Positions 29,794-39,488 are shown, numbered from the stretch's first letter. The stretch is DNA of 64,000 nt from Psychromonas ingrahamii 37 (GCF_000015285.1 NC_008709.1:3038001-3102000), one strand, 5' to 3'. Made by a program: numbers and translations. Notes: generated by a model from the letters alone, not told the origin.

Positions 29794-31071
29794 ATGAAAA
29801 AAGTAACATTAACCATCGCGCTAGCTTTATTTTCTGCTCAGTCTCTAGCTGAAGAGGTGACAGTCGGTCGTTTCTTTGGAGCCTGTGAAGAAGTATCTGA
29901 AAATATCTCAGAAGCAACGGGGGAGGCGTGCATTATACAATCAATTATTGATGGCTACAGCAAAGCTGATAATGGCAATACGGCGCGGACACTTCCGACT
30001 AATTGGGGAAATTACTACGCTCAGATTAAAACAGCATACTCTGGTGGTACACCGCCAAATGTACACGTAATGCACCGTCATCGTCTGCCCGAGTTTGCTG
30101 ACCTTGGCGCGCTTCAAGCATTGAGTGCAGAAGTGCTAAAAAATGCCGGTATTGATAGTAAAGATTGGACCCAGTCGGCATTAGATGCGGTCACCTATAA
30201 AGGAAAAATTTATGGTGTGCCAATGGACTTACATGCAAACCTATGGCATATCAATATAGATTTGATGCAAAAAGCGGGATTAGTGGATAAAGCCGGTAAA
30301 GCCATTTTACCTGGCTCGCCACAAGAGCTTATTGAACATGCAAAACAGATGAAAGAGAAAACGGGTGAAGACTATTTAGCTGCCGATTTTGCACAATTTC
30401 CGGTAGGGGTACGTTTCGTATTGGCACTGCTATGGCAGCAAGACAGTAATATTTTTGATACTAAAGGTAATGTTACCGTTAATACTCCAGAGATGCGCAC
30501 TGCTGTTAACACTGTGCTTGATCTCTTCAAGCAAAAAGGGGCTGATCCGCGTCTAAACTACACCGAATCTCAGCAAAAATTTATTGATGGTAAATCTGCG
30601 GTGCTTGTTAATGGTACTTGGGCTGTTGATTTATATACTGCTCAAGCAAAAGATAACAAAGTGCCACTAGCTAACTATCAAGTGGCTGATTTTCCCACAC
30701 TGTTCAAGACACCAGCAACCTGGGCTGATACGCATATGTGGGTAGTACCTGCGAAAACAGCTAAGAACAAAGCAAAATTTGACGCTTCACTTGGTTTACT
30801 CGCATGGATTAATAACCATAACCTTGATTGGTCTCGTACCGGTCACATGGCTGTACGAAATTCAGTGCTCAATTCTGAAGAATATCAAGAGTTAGATCAT
30901 CGTGATGAGTATATCGCAACGAAAGATCGCGCAACGGATACCCCTCCTTCAACAAAATATGGTGCAATTCAAGATATTTTAAATCGTGAACTTCAGTCTA
31001 TTTGGTTAACAGGTAAGAGCGTAGATATGGCGCTTGAAGATGCTCAGTACGATATTGAAGACATAATGTAA
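29794..31071 (+). CDS. Periplasmic sugar-binding protein, MalE type
   Basis: The 425-residue extracellular solute-binding protein captures the oligosaccharide in the periplasm. It has a typical signal peptide (MKKVTLTIALALFSAQSLA, cleavage before EEV) and family blocks such as GKIYGVPMDLHANLWHINID and DGKSAVLVNGTWAVDLY. I choose the second ATG (AGGGAAC 7 bp upstream, clean signal peptide) over the in-frame ATG at 29755, which would add 13 residues. The stretch is part of the transporter operon and a stable hairpin follows it. Confidence 0.92.
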   Translation: MKKVTLTIALALFSAQSLAEEVTVGRFFGACEEVSENISEATGEACIIQSIIDGYSKADNGNTARTLPTNWGNYYAQIKTAYSGGTPPNVHVMHRHRLPEFADLGALQALSAEVLKNAGIDSKDWTQSALDAVTYKGKIYGVPMDLHANLWHINIDLMQKAGLVDKAGKAILPGSPQELIEHAKQMKEKTGEDYLAADFAQFPVGVRFVLALLWQQDSNIFDTKGNVTVNTPEMRTAVNTVLDLFKQKGADPRLNYTESQQKFIDGKSAVLVNGTWAVDLYTAQAKDNKVPLANYQVADFPTLFKTPATWADTHMWVVPAKTAKNKAKFDASLGLLAWINNHNLDWSRTGHMAVRNSVLNSEEYQELDHRDEYIATKDRATDTPPSTKYGAIQDILNRELQSIWLTGKSVDMALEDAQYDIEDIM

Positions 31072-31080
31072 CACCTAAAA

Positions 31081-31100
31081 TGCGCCACTCCGATGGCGCA
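31081..31100 (+). promoter_or_regulatory. Hairpin between binding-protein and ATPase genes
   Basis: TGCGCCA and TGGCGCA pair around CTCCGA. No T-run follows, so it is more likely an RNA-stability or partial-termination element that keeps the binding protein in excess over the ATPase, as is known for maltose-type operons. Confidence 0.5.
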
Positions 31101-31127
31101 TAAATAACGATATCAGGAAGGAAAGTA

Positions 31128-32210
31128 ATGTCTCAGATTTCACTAAAAAAAATAGTAAAAAACTATGGTTCTACCAATATTATTAAAGGGATTGATTTAG
31201 AAATAAACTCGGGTGAATTTGTTGTTTTTGTCGGTCCATCGGGGTGCGGTAAGTCTACATTGTTACGTATGATTGCTGGACTTGAGGATATCAGTGGTGG
31301 TGAACTAACGATAGAAGATCAACTAATGAATAAAGTGGATGCTTCTGAACGTGGTGTTGCCATGGTGTTTCAGTCATATGCTTTGTATCCGCATATGACT
31401 GTGGCAGAAAATATCGGGTTTAGCATAAAAATGGCCGGTAAAAAACAAAGTGAAATTGACGGAGCAGTATCATTAGCTGCCAAGAGTCTACAATTAACTC
31501 CCTTGCTCGACCGAAAACCAGCTAATCTTTCAGGTGGGCAGCGTCAGCGTGTTGCTATTGGGCGAGCGATTGTAAAAAAACCTAAAGTTTTTTTATTTGA
31601 TGAGCCACTTTCAAACCTCGATGCTGAATTACGCGTGGATATGCGATTAGAGATTGCACGATTACATCGAGAAATGGGTGCAACCATGGTTTATGTTACG
31701 CACGATCAAACCGAAGCAATGACATTGGCGGATAAGATAGTGGTACTAAGAGCCGGTAATATAGAGCAGGTTGGAAGCCCAATCGAATTATATAAGAAAC
31801 CTAATAATACTTTTGTTGCTGGTTTTATCGGTTCACCTCAAATGAATATGATTCCGGCAAAAATTTATTCTCTAAATGGTGAAATCGCGACGATTGAATT
31901 AGGAGAAAACGTCTTAGTAGAGAAACGCATACAGTCAGGTGCTGTCAATGTGGGAGATGAGGTACTGTTTGGTATTCGCCCTGAACATATTTCTTTGGAA
32001 AAAAATGACCATGTTTCGCTTCCTATGACAGTGAGAGATATCGAAAGGTTGGGTAACAGCACCTGTTTATTTGGCAATTTTTCGACTTACAATAAGTTAA
32101 AAGTGCACCTTTCAGAAGACCAGGAACTTAAACTTGATAGCGAAATTGAAGTGTTTTTCAATGGTGATGATAGCCATATCTTCTATCGCGACAACCGTAT
32201 CTCACTCTAA
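31128..32210 (+). CDS. ABC transporter ATPase, MalK/UgpC type
   Basis: The 360-residue ATPase powers the MalFG-type permeases. It has Walker [10 protein letters not shown] (36-44), signature LSGGQRQR (about 133-140), Walker [13 protein letters not shown] (about 153-164), switch His in THDQTEAMT, and a C-terminal MOI/TOBE domain ([11 protein letters not shown]). Complete. It is the last gene of the operon; no clear terminator follows before the second Y1 element copy at 32367. Confidence 0.95.
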   Translation: MSQISLKKIVKNYGSTNIIKGIDLEINSGEFVVFVGPSGCGKSTLLRMIAGLEDISGGELTIEDQLMNKVDASERGVAMVFQSYALYPHMTVAENIGFSIKMAGKKQSEIDGAVSLAAKSLQLTPLLDRKPANLSGGQRQRVAIGRAIVKKPKVFLFDEPLSNLDAELRVDMRLEIARLHREMGATMVYVTHDQTEAMTLADKIVVLRAGNIEQVGSPIELYKKPNNTFVAGFIGSPQMNMIPAKIYSLNGEIATIELGENVLVEKRIQSGAVNVGDEVLFGIRPEHISLEKNDHVSLPMTVRDIERLGNSTCLFGNFSTYNKLKVHLSEDQELKLDSEIEVFFNGDDSHIFYRDNRISL

Positions 32211-32366
32211 TGGTTACAATTTATAATCCATGCCTCAATTTAGTAAGCGGTCTTTTATGTGGTTTTCTGTCATTACAAAATAAAATGAAATATGTGACAT
32301 AGATGGACGCTCCACACCTGTTAAATAATGAGTTAAAATACTTTGTTTCGTAGCAAGGGAAATTGC

Positions 32367-32915
32367 GGACATCCATTAATTACAATGGTTGTCATTTAAT
32401 GTAAAGGCGCATAAATATCAGCCCTAATAAGCAACATTTAAGTGATTTATTAAGGTAGCGAGCAAAATCTCATTGAAAAACAGATTTATATAGTTAGAGG
32501 GGATAAATTTAACGCGTGTTTAAGATCCTCAACGAGCAGAGATGTATAAGACATCATTAACGTATTTTAAATCAGGGGATTAATCTAAACATCGATGCAA
32601 TACATTTTTCTTGGCAATCCAACATTTACCAGTATGTTCAGCGTAAGAGGCTAATTCTTCTAATGACCCCACCGCAGAAAAACGTCTTCATCGGTTAACC
32701 CACTGTTTTCTAATTCATTAACATGCAAAACCAGATGCCTTTTATGTTAACTACGGGGATTAGACATAATGGCATAAGCACAGGTATCGATATTAAAAAT
32801 GAAGGTTAAAAATAGAAGTTAAAAACTGGAGGTGTTTGACCATCCATTGTCTGCGATGCTCAAAGCTTTGCCCACAGAGAAGCGGATTAATATTTAGTCA
32901 ATTAGATGGGTGTCC
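32367..32915 (-). mobile_element. Y1-transposase element, copy 2, internally deleted
   Basis: This 549-bp unit has the same ends (GGACATCCATTAATT and CAATTAGATGGGTGTCC) as the 1386-bp copy at 21159-22544, in the same orientation. The outer 300 bp on the left and about 200 bp on the right align, including the same 21-bp stop-bearing insertion in the catalytic motif, but most of the transposase gene is deleted at about 32676. It cannot move by itself. Confidence 0.8.
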
Positions 32916-32986
32916 AGCTATTTGTTATAGCTGTATCATGTCGCGCCTAATCTGATTAATTTTAATTCGCCAACGAAGGAAATAAA

Positions 32987-34144
32987 ATGAATAACTTCAC
33001 TTTTTTCAACCCCACCAGAATCCATTTCGGTAAAGGACAAATTGCTAAAATAAAAGAAGAAATTCCAGCTAATGCAAAGGTGATGCTAACCTACGGCGGT
33101 GGCAGTATTAAAAAAAATGGCGTCTATGATCAAGTAATGGACGCACTCCAAGGTTACGAGGTGGTTGAATTTAACGGTATTGAACCTAACCCCCATTACG
33201 AAACACTGGTTAAGGCCATTGCGCTTGCTAAAAAGGAAAGCGTCACCTATATCCTTGCAGTGGGAGGAGGCTCTGTCATTGATGGCAGTAAGTTCATCGC
33301 TGCTGGCTCTGTCTATGACGGAGATAGCTGGGACATTATTCAGACTTCCGGCGCCTGCGTTGAAGCCGCTATTCCATTAGGCTGCGTGCTCACTTTGCCG
33401 GCAACCGGTTCGGAAATGAACTGTGGCTCAGTGGTCACTAAAGCGTCGACAAAAGATAAGTTATCTTTTAAATCAGCGCATGTGCATCCGGTTTTTTCAA
33501 TTTTAGATCCGCAAACAACCTATACGCTACCAAAACGCCAAATTGCAAACGGTGCGGTCGATAGCTTTGTGCATACTGTCGAGCAATATATTACCTACCC
33601 GGTTAATGCTAAAGTACCGGATCGTTTAGCTGAATCATTGCTGCTGACCATACTTGAAGATGGGCCAGTCGCACTCGAAGATCCGACCAATTATGATGCG
33701 CGGGCAAATCTGATGTGGGTCTCAACCATGGCGCTCAACGGTACCTTAAAAACAGGGGTGCCGACAGACTGGGCAACCCATATGATAGGTCACGAACTGA
33801 CGGGTCTTTACAATCTTGATCACGCACAAACACTGGCTATTGTGATACCTGCTGTTTGGAAATTTAAGAAACAGCAAAAAAGAGAAAAATTGCTGCAATA
33901 TGCTGAACGTGTCTTTGCTCTTCACCAGGGAAGTGAAGAAGAGCGTATTGATCTGGCTATCCAAAAAACCGAAGAATTCTTTGTCTTGATGGGCAATCCA
34001 ACCCGGCTTTCAGCTTACGGTTTAGGTGAAAAAGATATCCCGGCAGTGCAGGAGAAATTAATACTTCACGGGCTGGTTAAATTGGGTGAACATGGTGATA
34101 TTACGCCCAAAGAGGCAGGTGAAATACTTAAACTAGCGCTATAA
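32987..34144 (+). CDS. yqhD: YqhD-type iron-containing alcohol dehydrogenase/aldehyde reductase
   Basis: The 385-residue cytosolic reductase belongs to the group III metal-dependent alcohol dehydrogenases and, in E. coli YqhD, reduces short-chain aldehydes with NADPH. Key features are AVGGGSVIDGSKFIA (nucleotide site, about 92-106), LPATGSEMNCGSV (about 136-148), and metal-binding residues in AVDSFVHTVEQY (about 192-203) and IGHELTGLYNLDHAQT (about 265-280). Length fits the family. GAAGGAAATAAA gives a good ribosome binding site. It is a single-gene unit with its own terminator. Confidence 0.92.
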   Translation: MNNFTFFNPTRIHFGKGQIAKIKEEIPANAKVMLTYGGGSIKKNGVYDQVMDALQGYEVVEFNGIEPNPHYETLVKAIALAKKESVTYILAVGGGSVIDGSKFIAAGSVYDGDSWDIIQTSGACVEAAIPLGCVLTLPATGSEMNCGSVVTKASTKDKLSFKSAHVHPVFSILDPQTTYTLPKRQIANGAVDSFVHTVEQYITYPVNAKVPDRLAESLLLTILEDGPVALEDPTNYDARANLMWVSTMALNGTLKTGVPTDWATHMIGHELTGLYNLDHAQTLAIVIPAVWKFKKQQKREKLLQYAERVFALHQGSEEERIDLAIQKTEEFFVLMGNPTRLSAYGLGEKDIPAVQEKLILHGLVKLGEHGDITPKEAGEILKLAL

Positions 34145-34170
34145 TACTGGCCTTTCCTTAATTAAACATG

Positions 34171-34204
34171 AAAAATAATCCCGGCCCTTGTCGGGATTAT
34201 TTTT
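34171..34204 (+). terminator. Intrinsic terminator after yqhD
   Basis: AAAAATAATCCCG and CGGGATTATTTTT form a 13-bp stem with an 8-nt loop, 27 bp after the stop codon, with T-runs on both strands. Confidence 0.9.
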
Positions 34205-34428
34205 GAGTCAGCAGGAAGAACAACAGCGGCTTTTAATGACTCGTTGTCCAACGCTGAAAAATTATAATCAATTCCACAGTGTAAGAATCATTGCGATCAC
34301 TCTAGTTAACGGCCATTCTGCGCACTTTTCGCCTAGCCATCTATCATGCTGTCGTTGACTCGAAACCATCCTATTTTAACACTCACATCCCTCTGCATAA
34401 ATTGAGCAGCCTATGCTAATAACCCCCT

Positions 34429-34524
34429 ACCTACAGCTTTACCTCCTTTGAACTTCTCAACTACCTTAAAAATAACAGCCCAAGTGATATCCCTCCTAAA
34501 GCGAACCACAAACGATCGTTTTAG
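34429..34524 (+). pseudogene. Relic of a gene related to the M15-like gene at 41850
   Basis: The 31-codon stretch reads TYSFTSFELLNYLKNNSPSD then IPPKANHKRS. It matches TYGFTSFELLKYIKKNSPGE (residues 45-64 of the M15-like protein at 41870-42397) at about two thirds of positions. The nucleotide similarity (TCCTTTGAACTTCTCAACTA against TCATTTGAACTTCTTAAATA) supports common origin. Nothing before or after is intact. Confidence 0.7.
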
Positions 34525-34931
34525 TTAAATTAATTTATCCATTACACAATCAATCTTAATAAGATTCTTTTAGGGCAGTATCCAATGAATCGTTTTGATC
34601 AAATAGACAAGCTTGTTGAAATTGTTGAAGAACAGGCCAGTTTGTCAATTGGCAAGATAACTTATCTCGCCAGATCTTATTATTCCAAATTTTAATATGT
34701 CCTTTTTACTGAGAGAGCCAAAGTTCTGTAACGTTACGTTATTTAGACATTGTGCAGGATGATATTGATAAGGATTTTGTTGAATTGGAAATTTAGCTTC
34801 AGTGTTTATCTTTACCAGCAAGCATAATATTCAACTACCCAAACTGTCCATTTAGGTAGTTGAAATGCAAGAAGTAATGAAGCTTAATTTTAATCTAAAA
34901 TCACTTTATTGAAGTTCATTATTTTTTTAAG
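34525..34931. other. Intergenic region with relics
   Basis: A 36-codon frame at 34585-34695 begins MNRFDQIDKLVEIVEEQ, like the first residues of LysR regulators, but ends at once. A frame with RYLDIVQDDIDKDFVELEI ends near 34797. A 10-bp perfect stem (TTCAACTACC/GGTAGTTGAA, 34830-34864) lies downstream of viaA and may end its transcript. No full gene can be supported. Confidence 0.45.
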
Positions 34932-36521
34932 TTAAATAATAACGTTGTTTTCCTTCATAGCGTTTTCAACCTCACATTGAAAACCAATTAACTCTTTTAT
35001 ACTTGTCGTTGCCGGATTATATATCCACTCTCTATCAAAAATCGCTGATAAACGATTGGACATAAATGCATTGCCTATGCAAAGAGAGTAAAAACGATTT
35101 CCGGACTCTCTTAATACCCCAATGTTTTTGACTGTTTTGTCTGGTAAATACGACATAACAAAATCTGAAATAATAAGCATATCAGCATTTTCATAAGTAT
35201 CGTTTTGCATTACTTTAAGACCATGGTTGATAGCAGGAGCAACATCAGTCCCGCCATGAAATGATTTACGAAGAAAATCAATTAATGTTTTAATTGAATA
35301 ATTACCTGACAGGTCGAGTGTTTCAATGCTAGTTGAGAAGTTGATCAAATAACAGTCGCGCTTTTCTTTTTGTGCTGTTGACGATAAGAAAAGGGTTACA
35401 GCTTTTGCTATTGCTTCCGGAGAACCATGCATCGAACCACTTGTATCAACACAGATAACCATCGGGCCTTTTGTATTTTCTTCTTGGACCGTCACTTCTT
35501 CTTCAATTTCAATTTGATCAACTGAATTTTGAATCCCAACCATATCAAAACACATCAAGCGAGATTCAATGTACTTTAAGTCAAATAAAATGGACGTTGA
35601 AGGATCAGATAATAAAGCAAATTCTGACGGTAAAACATGCTCTAATTCTTGACCTAATTTGATACCTACAATTTCTTCTTTTGAATTAGAATCAATATAC
35701 TGAGATGGGACATCAATTATTTTATTGGCAATTTCAATTTTATCAGAATGACTTACTTGGCGAATCTTACCTAATAAGTCGCATAATAATTGAGCTCCTT
35801 TGTCATTTTGAATATAGTTAAGCCACTTTTTTATTTGCTCAATGTCCGATTCAGAGAGCTCACCCTTTGAAAAATCCAAAAAGTAGCCCAGATCAAATCC
35901 AATATCATCAATGGAATTAATTAACGCACTCAAATAACGAAGCCATTCTTCCATTTTTTCTAAAAACTTTTGTTGTAGTTTGTGAATTAAATTTAATTCC
36001 CACTCCACACGCTTCTGCTCTATTTGTTTGCGCCATTCGCCGAGCAGGTGTGTTCTGGTCAGTAAAGGATCTAAAGCCGCAGTCACTTTATTTTGCAGTG
36101 TTTTCCTCTTAGAAGTGCTTACCATCGCAAAGTAGCGTTGGTCTTTGGAATGCTTATTTTCAACCTTAGGTTCAATTTTTTCTTTTACGCTTACCTTTTC
36201 ACTCAAGGCATGGATTACTTTCCCCCAATAGGGATTAAGGTGAAGTTTTGCTTGATTCACGAATTGAGTGTAATGCTTATAATCTTCTTGTGCAGACTCA
36301 ATATGATTTGATTTATTATGTGATAGTAAGCTTTGTTCTGATTTTTCCAATAATAATTCAAAATGTGATAAATCAAATTTAGTACTTATTTCACGTTCAA
36401 CATGATTATTGAATTCAGTCAGCTTCCCTGCCATCAACACAGATAGAGAAGTGTTTTTTTTAAATAAATTGCTATATTTATTCTCTAATGAGGTTCCCAC
36501 AGAAGTTGCATAATCAGTCAT
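34932..36521 (-). CDS. viaA: ViaA-type VWA-domain protein, RavA partner
   Basis: The 529-residue protein has a helical N-terminal part and a C-terminal VWA domain with an intact MIDAS motif (CVDTSGSMHGS, about 357-367; later HGGTDVAPAI and LIISDF). This is the layout of E. coli ViaA, which works with the MoxR-type ATPase RavA in a membrane/respiration-linked chaperone system and also sensitises cells to aminoglycosides. It overlaps the end of ravA by 8 bp, so the two are coupled. E. coli ViaA is 483 residues; the extra length is in the N-terminal part. The operon sits in a region of defence-type genes. Confidence 0.88.
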   Translation of the reverse strand: MTDYATSVGTSLENKYSNLFKKNTSLSVLMAGKLTEFNNHVEREISTKFDLSHFELLLEKSEQSLLSHNKSNHIESAQEDYKHYTQFVNQAKLHLNPYWGKVIHALSEKVSVKEKIEPKVENKHSKDQRYFAMVSTSKRKTLQNKVTAALDPLLTRTHLLGEWRKQIEQKRVEWELNLIHKLQQKFLEKMEEWLRYLSALINSIDDIGFDLGYFLDFSKGELSESDIEQIKKWLNYIQNDKGAQLLCDLLGKIRQVSHSDKIEIANKIIDVPSQYIDSNSKEEIVGIKLGQELEHVLPSEFALLSDPSTSILFDLKYIESRLMCFDMVGIQNSVDQIEIEEEVTVQEENTKGPMVICVDTSGSMHGSPEAIAKAVTLFLSSTAQKEKRDCYLINFSTSIETLDLSGNYSIKTLIDFLRKSFHGGTDVAPAINHGLKVMQNDTYENADMLIISDFVMSYLPDKTVKNIGVLRESGNRFYSLCIGNAFMSNRLSAIFDREWIYNPATTSIKELIGFQCEVENAMKENNVII

Positions 36522-38106
36522 TTGATGCTCTCACGCATAGCTCGACAAGCCGATCGCAATCACTGAGTCTTAATTTAATATCATTGACTTGTTCGTCTAC
36601 CCCAGTGACAGAAATTTCTCTGGTGCTCTTGGGGACAAAGGGCGTTTCTAGTGCAGTCACAAATACACTCCTTTGGTCCTCTATTGATGCTAAATTGTTT
36701 TTTATTTTATTCTTCAAATTATGAGTAGATTCTAATAATGAAGATATTAACCTTTTATTTACATCAAACCTTTGATGCCCTTTATAAAACAAAATATCAG
36801 GCGTAAAACTTGGCAATTCCGTCCAGTCAATGTAATCGTAATCTATACCTGTTTTTTCTATGTCATAACTTAAAGCACAAGCGCCTTGATTATCAAAATC
36901 ACATTTTATCCACTTTATTTCTTGGCCTTGCTTATCAACTGGCTGAAATTCTTTTGCTGATTTCAATAACCCATTCTTAATATAAAAAGAACAAGTCGAT
37001 TTTGGGGAGCGAAAAGAATGGTATTCTTTTATGTCTCTGCTGACTTTAAAATATTCAATCCCATCAGCAAGAGTTTCTGTTCTATAAATATCGTCGCTAT
37101 AATAGAGCTCTTTAGTTATCTCTTGATCAAGGCGCTCTTTTTCTTTATCAAGGGATGAAAGGTTATTCTCAGTATTCATTCCGCATTGTTGTACCGCATT
37201 TTCAACAAGCTCATAGACCTGATTTATATTATTTTCTTTAGTCCATAAACAATGGCGCAATAATAAAGTATCACTATGGTTAGTTTCTGAACGGTCACAG
37301 AAAAATGCAGAAGCTTTTATCAGGAGTGCTGCTCTTTGCCAACGTCTATCTGAAACATAAATAACATCTGCTTTATCTTTCTTATTTCGTTTATCTAATT
37401 CAATACGAATCAGAGAGATAATAGTTAATGTCTCTTTAGATAAGGCAACATCATGTATATTAGATTGCCATTCGTTCCATTCATTGGTTGAAACTTGTAA
37501 TTCTTTCTTTATTTCAATGGCTGCGACAGTTGGCTTACTTTGTAATAATTCTTCAAAGTTTTCTTTTTTCTGCATAGGTGGCACTAACATGCGAATAAGA
37601 AATCGATCATAAAGAGCATCAAGACCTTGACCTTCTTGGGGAGTTTCATTGGATGCAGAAATAAGTGCTTTTAATGGCGCTTTCTCAGTAACATCGCCAT
37701 TTTTGAAAGTATGCTCATTAATGAGTGTGAGTAATGTATTTAATATTGCAGGACTTGATTTCCATATCTCATCAAGGAAAGCAAAATCAGCAGTTGGAAG
37801 ATACCCTTGTGTTTTTCTAGTGTACTTATCTTCTTTTAACGCTTTAATTGAAACAGCACCAAATACTTCCTCTGGCGTGCTAAACCTATTCATCAAATAC
37901 TCAAAATAATTAGCCCCCTCAAAACCATGAGATATTCGTCTTGATATCAAACTTTTTGCTGTGCCTGGAGGCCCAAATAAAAATGTATTTTGACCTGCCA
38001 AAGCACTTAATAAAGAAACCGCGATGACTTCATCTCGTTCATGCAGCCCATTTGATAAATGGGCAATTATTTGTTCAATTCTTGGTTTTAATAATTTGTT
38101 CGACAC
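36514..38106 (-). CDS. ravA: RavA-type MoxR AAA+ ATPase
   Basis: The 530-residue AAA+ ATPase is close in layout to E. coli RavA (498 aa). It has Walker A GPPGTAKS (45-52), the family block FEYLMNRFSTPEEVFGAVSI (68-87), Walker B FAFLDEIWKS (108-117), sensor 1 ISASNETP (about 152) and YDRFLIRM (about 168-175), then a YVSDRRWQRAALLIKASAFF block (about 242-262). The C-terminal domain differs most, as in other RavA orthologues. It is first in a two-gene operon with viaA and is divergently transcribed from a TIR-domain gene 98 bp away. Confidence 0.9.
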   Translation of the reverse strand: MSNKLLKPRIEQIIAHLSNGLHERDEVIAVSLLSALAGQNTFLFGPPGTAKSLISRRISHGFEGANYFEYLMNRFSTPEEVFGAVSIKALKEDKYTRKTQGYLPTADFAFLDEIWKSSPAILNTLLTLINEHTFKNGDVTEKAPLKALISASNETPQEGQGLDALYDRFLIRMLVPPMQKKENFEELLQSKPTVAAIEIKKELQVSTNEWNEWQSNIHDVALSKETLTIISLIRIELDKRNKKDKADVIYVSDRRWQRAALLIKASAFFCDRSETNHSDTLLLRHCLWTKENNINQVYELVENAVQQCGMNTENNLSSLDKEKERLDQEITKELYYSDDIYRTETLADGIEYFKVSRDIKEYHSFRSPKSTCSFYIKNGLLKSAKEFQPVDKQGQEIKWIKCDFDNQGACALSYDIEKTGIDYDYIDWTELPSFTPDILFYKGHQRFDVNKRLISSLLESTHNLKNKIKNNLASIEDQRSVFVTALETPFVPKSTREISVTGVDEQVNDIKLRLSDCDRLVELCVRASND

Positions 38107-38204
38107 TTATCACATCCTGTTTATTGTATTTTAAAAATTAAGCCCCACTAATACTTTTACTAAAAATACTATTAATGGTGTTTAAATAAGACTTGGAGTT
38201 AAAT

Positions 38205-38627
38205 TTGAAACGTATTTTCATTAGTCATAATCATCGAGATACTGCCTCTATTAACCTGATTAAATCTCTTAATAGTAATCCGAATAATAATCTGTTATTC
38301 AAAAACAAATCATTATCATCGCCTATTTACAATGATTACAACCATATCAATCGCCGCTCACCGAATGACAACGCTTCAAACCCTGTAAAAAAAGAAATTA
38401 GTTCATTATTAGCTCAATCAGACAGATTACTGGTCTTAGTCGGTCCAGATACGCACAGCAGCCTATGGGTACAATGGGAAATTAATGCTTTTATAAGCAA
38501 ACATGGCAGTAATCATGTGCTCCTAATGCGGATACCTAATGACTCAACGTCAGGAACGCCAGCTAATGCTAAGCACTTTCCAATCTCCAATTGGAACCTT
38601 ACTCAGCTAAATAATTGGGCCAAGTAA
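38205..38627 (+). CDS. Short TIR-like (ThsB/DUF1863-type) protein
   Basis: This is a 140-residue single-domain protein. It opens MKRIFISHNHRDTASINLI and has LLAQSDRLLVLVGPDTHSSL then WVQWEINAF, the pattern of TIR-like domains that make NAD-derived signals or degrade NAD in defence; Glu92 in WVQWEI is the likely catalytic residue. The middle (28-60) is Asn/Ser-rich and lacks a clear strand pattern. I start at the TTG with GGAG 6 bp upstream rather than the in-frame TTG 12 bp earlier, which overlaps that site. No SIR2/ThsA gene is near, so it is not a standard Thoeris. It is divergent from ravA and may be an orphan or the sensor of a new pair. Confidence 0.7.
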   Translation: MKRIFISHNHRDTASINLIKSLNSNPNNNLLFKNKSLSSPIYNDYNHINRRSPNDNASNPVKKEISSLLAQSDRLLVLVGPDTHSSLWVQWEINAFISKHGSNHVLLMRIPNDSTSGTPANAKHFPISNWNLTQLNNWAK

Positions 38628-38654
38628 AGTTCTAATCACACCAAGCTAATAAGC

Positions 38655-38798
38655 TTATTTACCTTTTTTATTTGGATTCATTTGCTTACCGCGATTACCT
38701 TGGGCTTGGTCGTACTGTTTATTAGTACCACTTGAGCCTTTATTGGCATTCTTTTGATTTGAGGTGTTATTATTATCCGGTGATATTTTTTTGTTCAT
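38655..38798 (-). CDS. Small Asn/Lys/Gly-rich protein
   Basis: The 47-residue protein is hydrophilic and probably disordered, with SSGTNKQYDQAQGNRGKQMN in its second half. AAGGA 7 bp before the second ATG supports the start. I recall short proteins with a GTSGTNKQYDQAQGNRGKQ-like core in many proteobacteria but know no function. It is convergent with the TIR gene and 28 bp from its end. Confidence 0.55.
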   Translation of the reverse strand: MNKKISPDNNNTSNQKNANKGSSGTNKQYDQAQGNRGKQMNPNKKGK

Positions 38799-38904
38799 CT
38801 TCATTTCCTTAATGAGTTAATCTAATACATTGATAATATTACTAACCAATTGAAATTAATAGAGAAGCACAAAGGGAATTAGACACTAATACAGGGAAGT
38901 TACG

Positions 38905-39477
38905 TTGACAGTCATTAAAACCATTGAAGAACTTAAAAGTGCATTAAAAGACATAAATATCACTTCTGCTGAATTCTCAAGGCAATATTATCTAAACGAA
39001 GTAGACAAAGATGCATCAAGTAGTAATTTAGAAGATCATTACGGCAGATTCAAAAAATTAACAGCATCGTCACCAGAACGAATTGCCGCTTATATTAACT
39101 ACTTCAACCGTACATATAAAAAAGATGGTACATATACTCAAGCTGATAGAAATGCGGCATGGGATTTTTTTGTTGAATTAGACACAAGGATCATAACCAA
39201 GGCGTTAGATAAAGAGTCAGGTGTCGACAAAGCCGCTTTAAACAGTCTGCATGAACTATTTTATCTGCACCGTTCTATAGCAAAGAAACACGGCCCTAAT
39301 TGTAAAAACTATTACATACTTGTAAGTCACTATTTCGAAAAGCATATAAGGCCCTTTACCAGTAAATGGCACAAAATATTAAAAGATGATAACAGCGCCA
39401 TTTTTAGAGAAGAGCTTGCTACCTTACAATCAGAGATGACCAAATTAAAATCTCAACTTCATAAAATTATTGAATAA
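38905..39477 (+). CDS. Unrecognised 190-residue protein
   Basis: I do not recognise this protein. It is hydrophilic and mostly helical, with a patch NAAWDFFVELDTRIITKAL (about 91-109), LNSLHELFYLHRSIAKKHG (about 118-136), and a C-terminal coiled-coil-like end from about 165 (EELATLQSEMTKLKSQLHKI). No signal peptide or membrane segment. It begins with TTG after AGGGAAG, 5 bp apart. It ends 11 bp from the convergent nuclease-domain gene and follows the TIR gene by 277 bp in the same orientation, so it could be that gene's partner, though the 47-residue gene lies between on the other strand. Confidence 0.6.
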   Translation: MTVIKTIEELKSALKDINITSAEFSRQYYLNEVDKDASSSNLEDHYGRFKKLTASSPERIAAYINYFNRTYKKDGTYTQADRNAAWDFFVELDTRIITKALDKESGVDKAALNSLHELFYLHRSIAKKHGPNCKNYYILVSHYFEKHIRPFTSKWHKILKDDNSAIFREELATLQSEMTKLKSQLHKIIE

Positions 39478-39488
39478 TAATGAACACT

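Noticed and set aside
38205..38627. Thoeris system from the ThsB-like TIR
   Set aside because: No SIR2/ThsA-type gene is present anywhere in the window.
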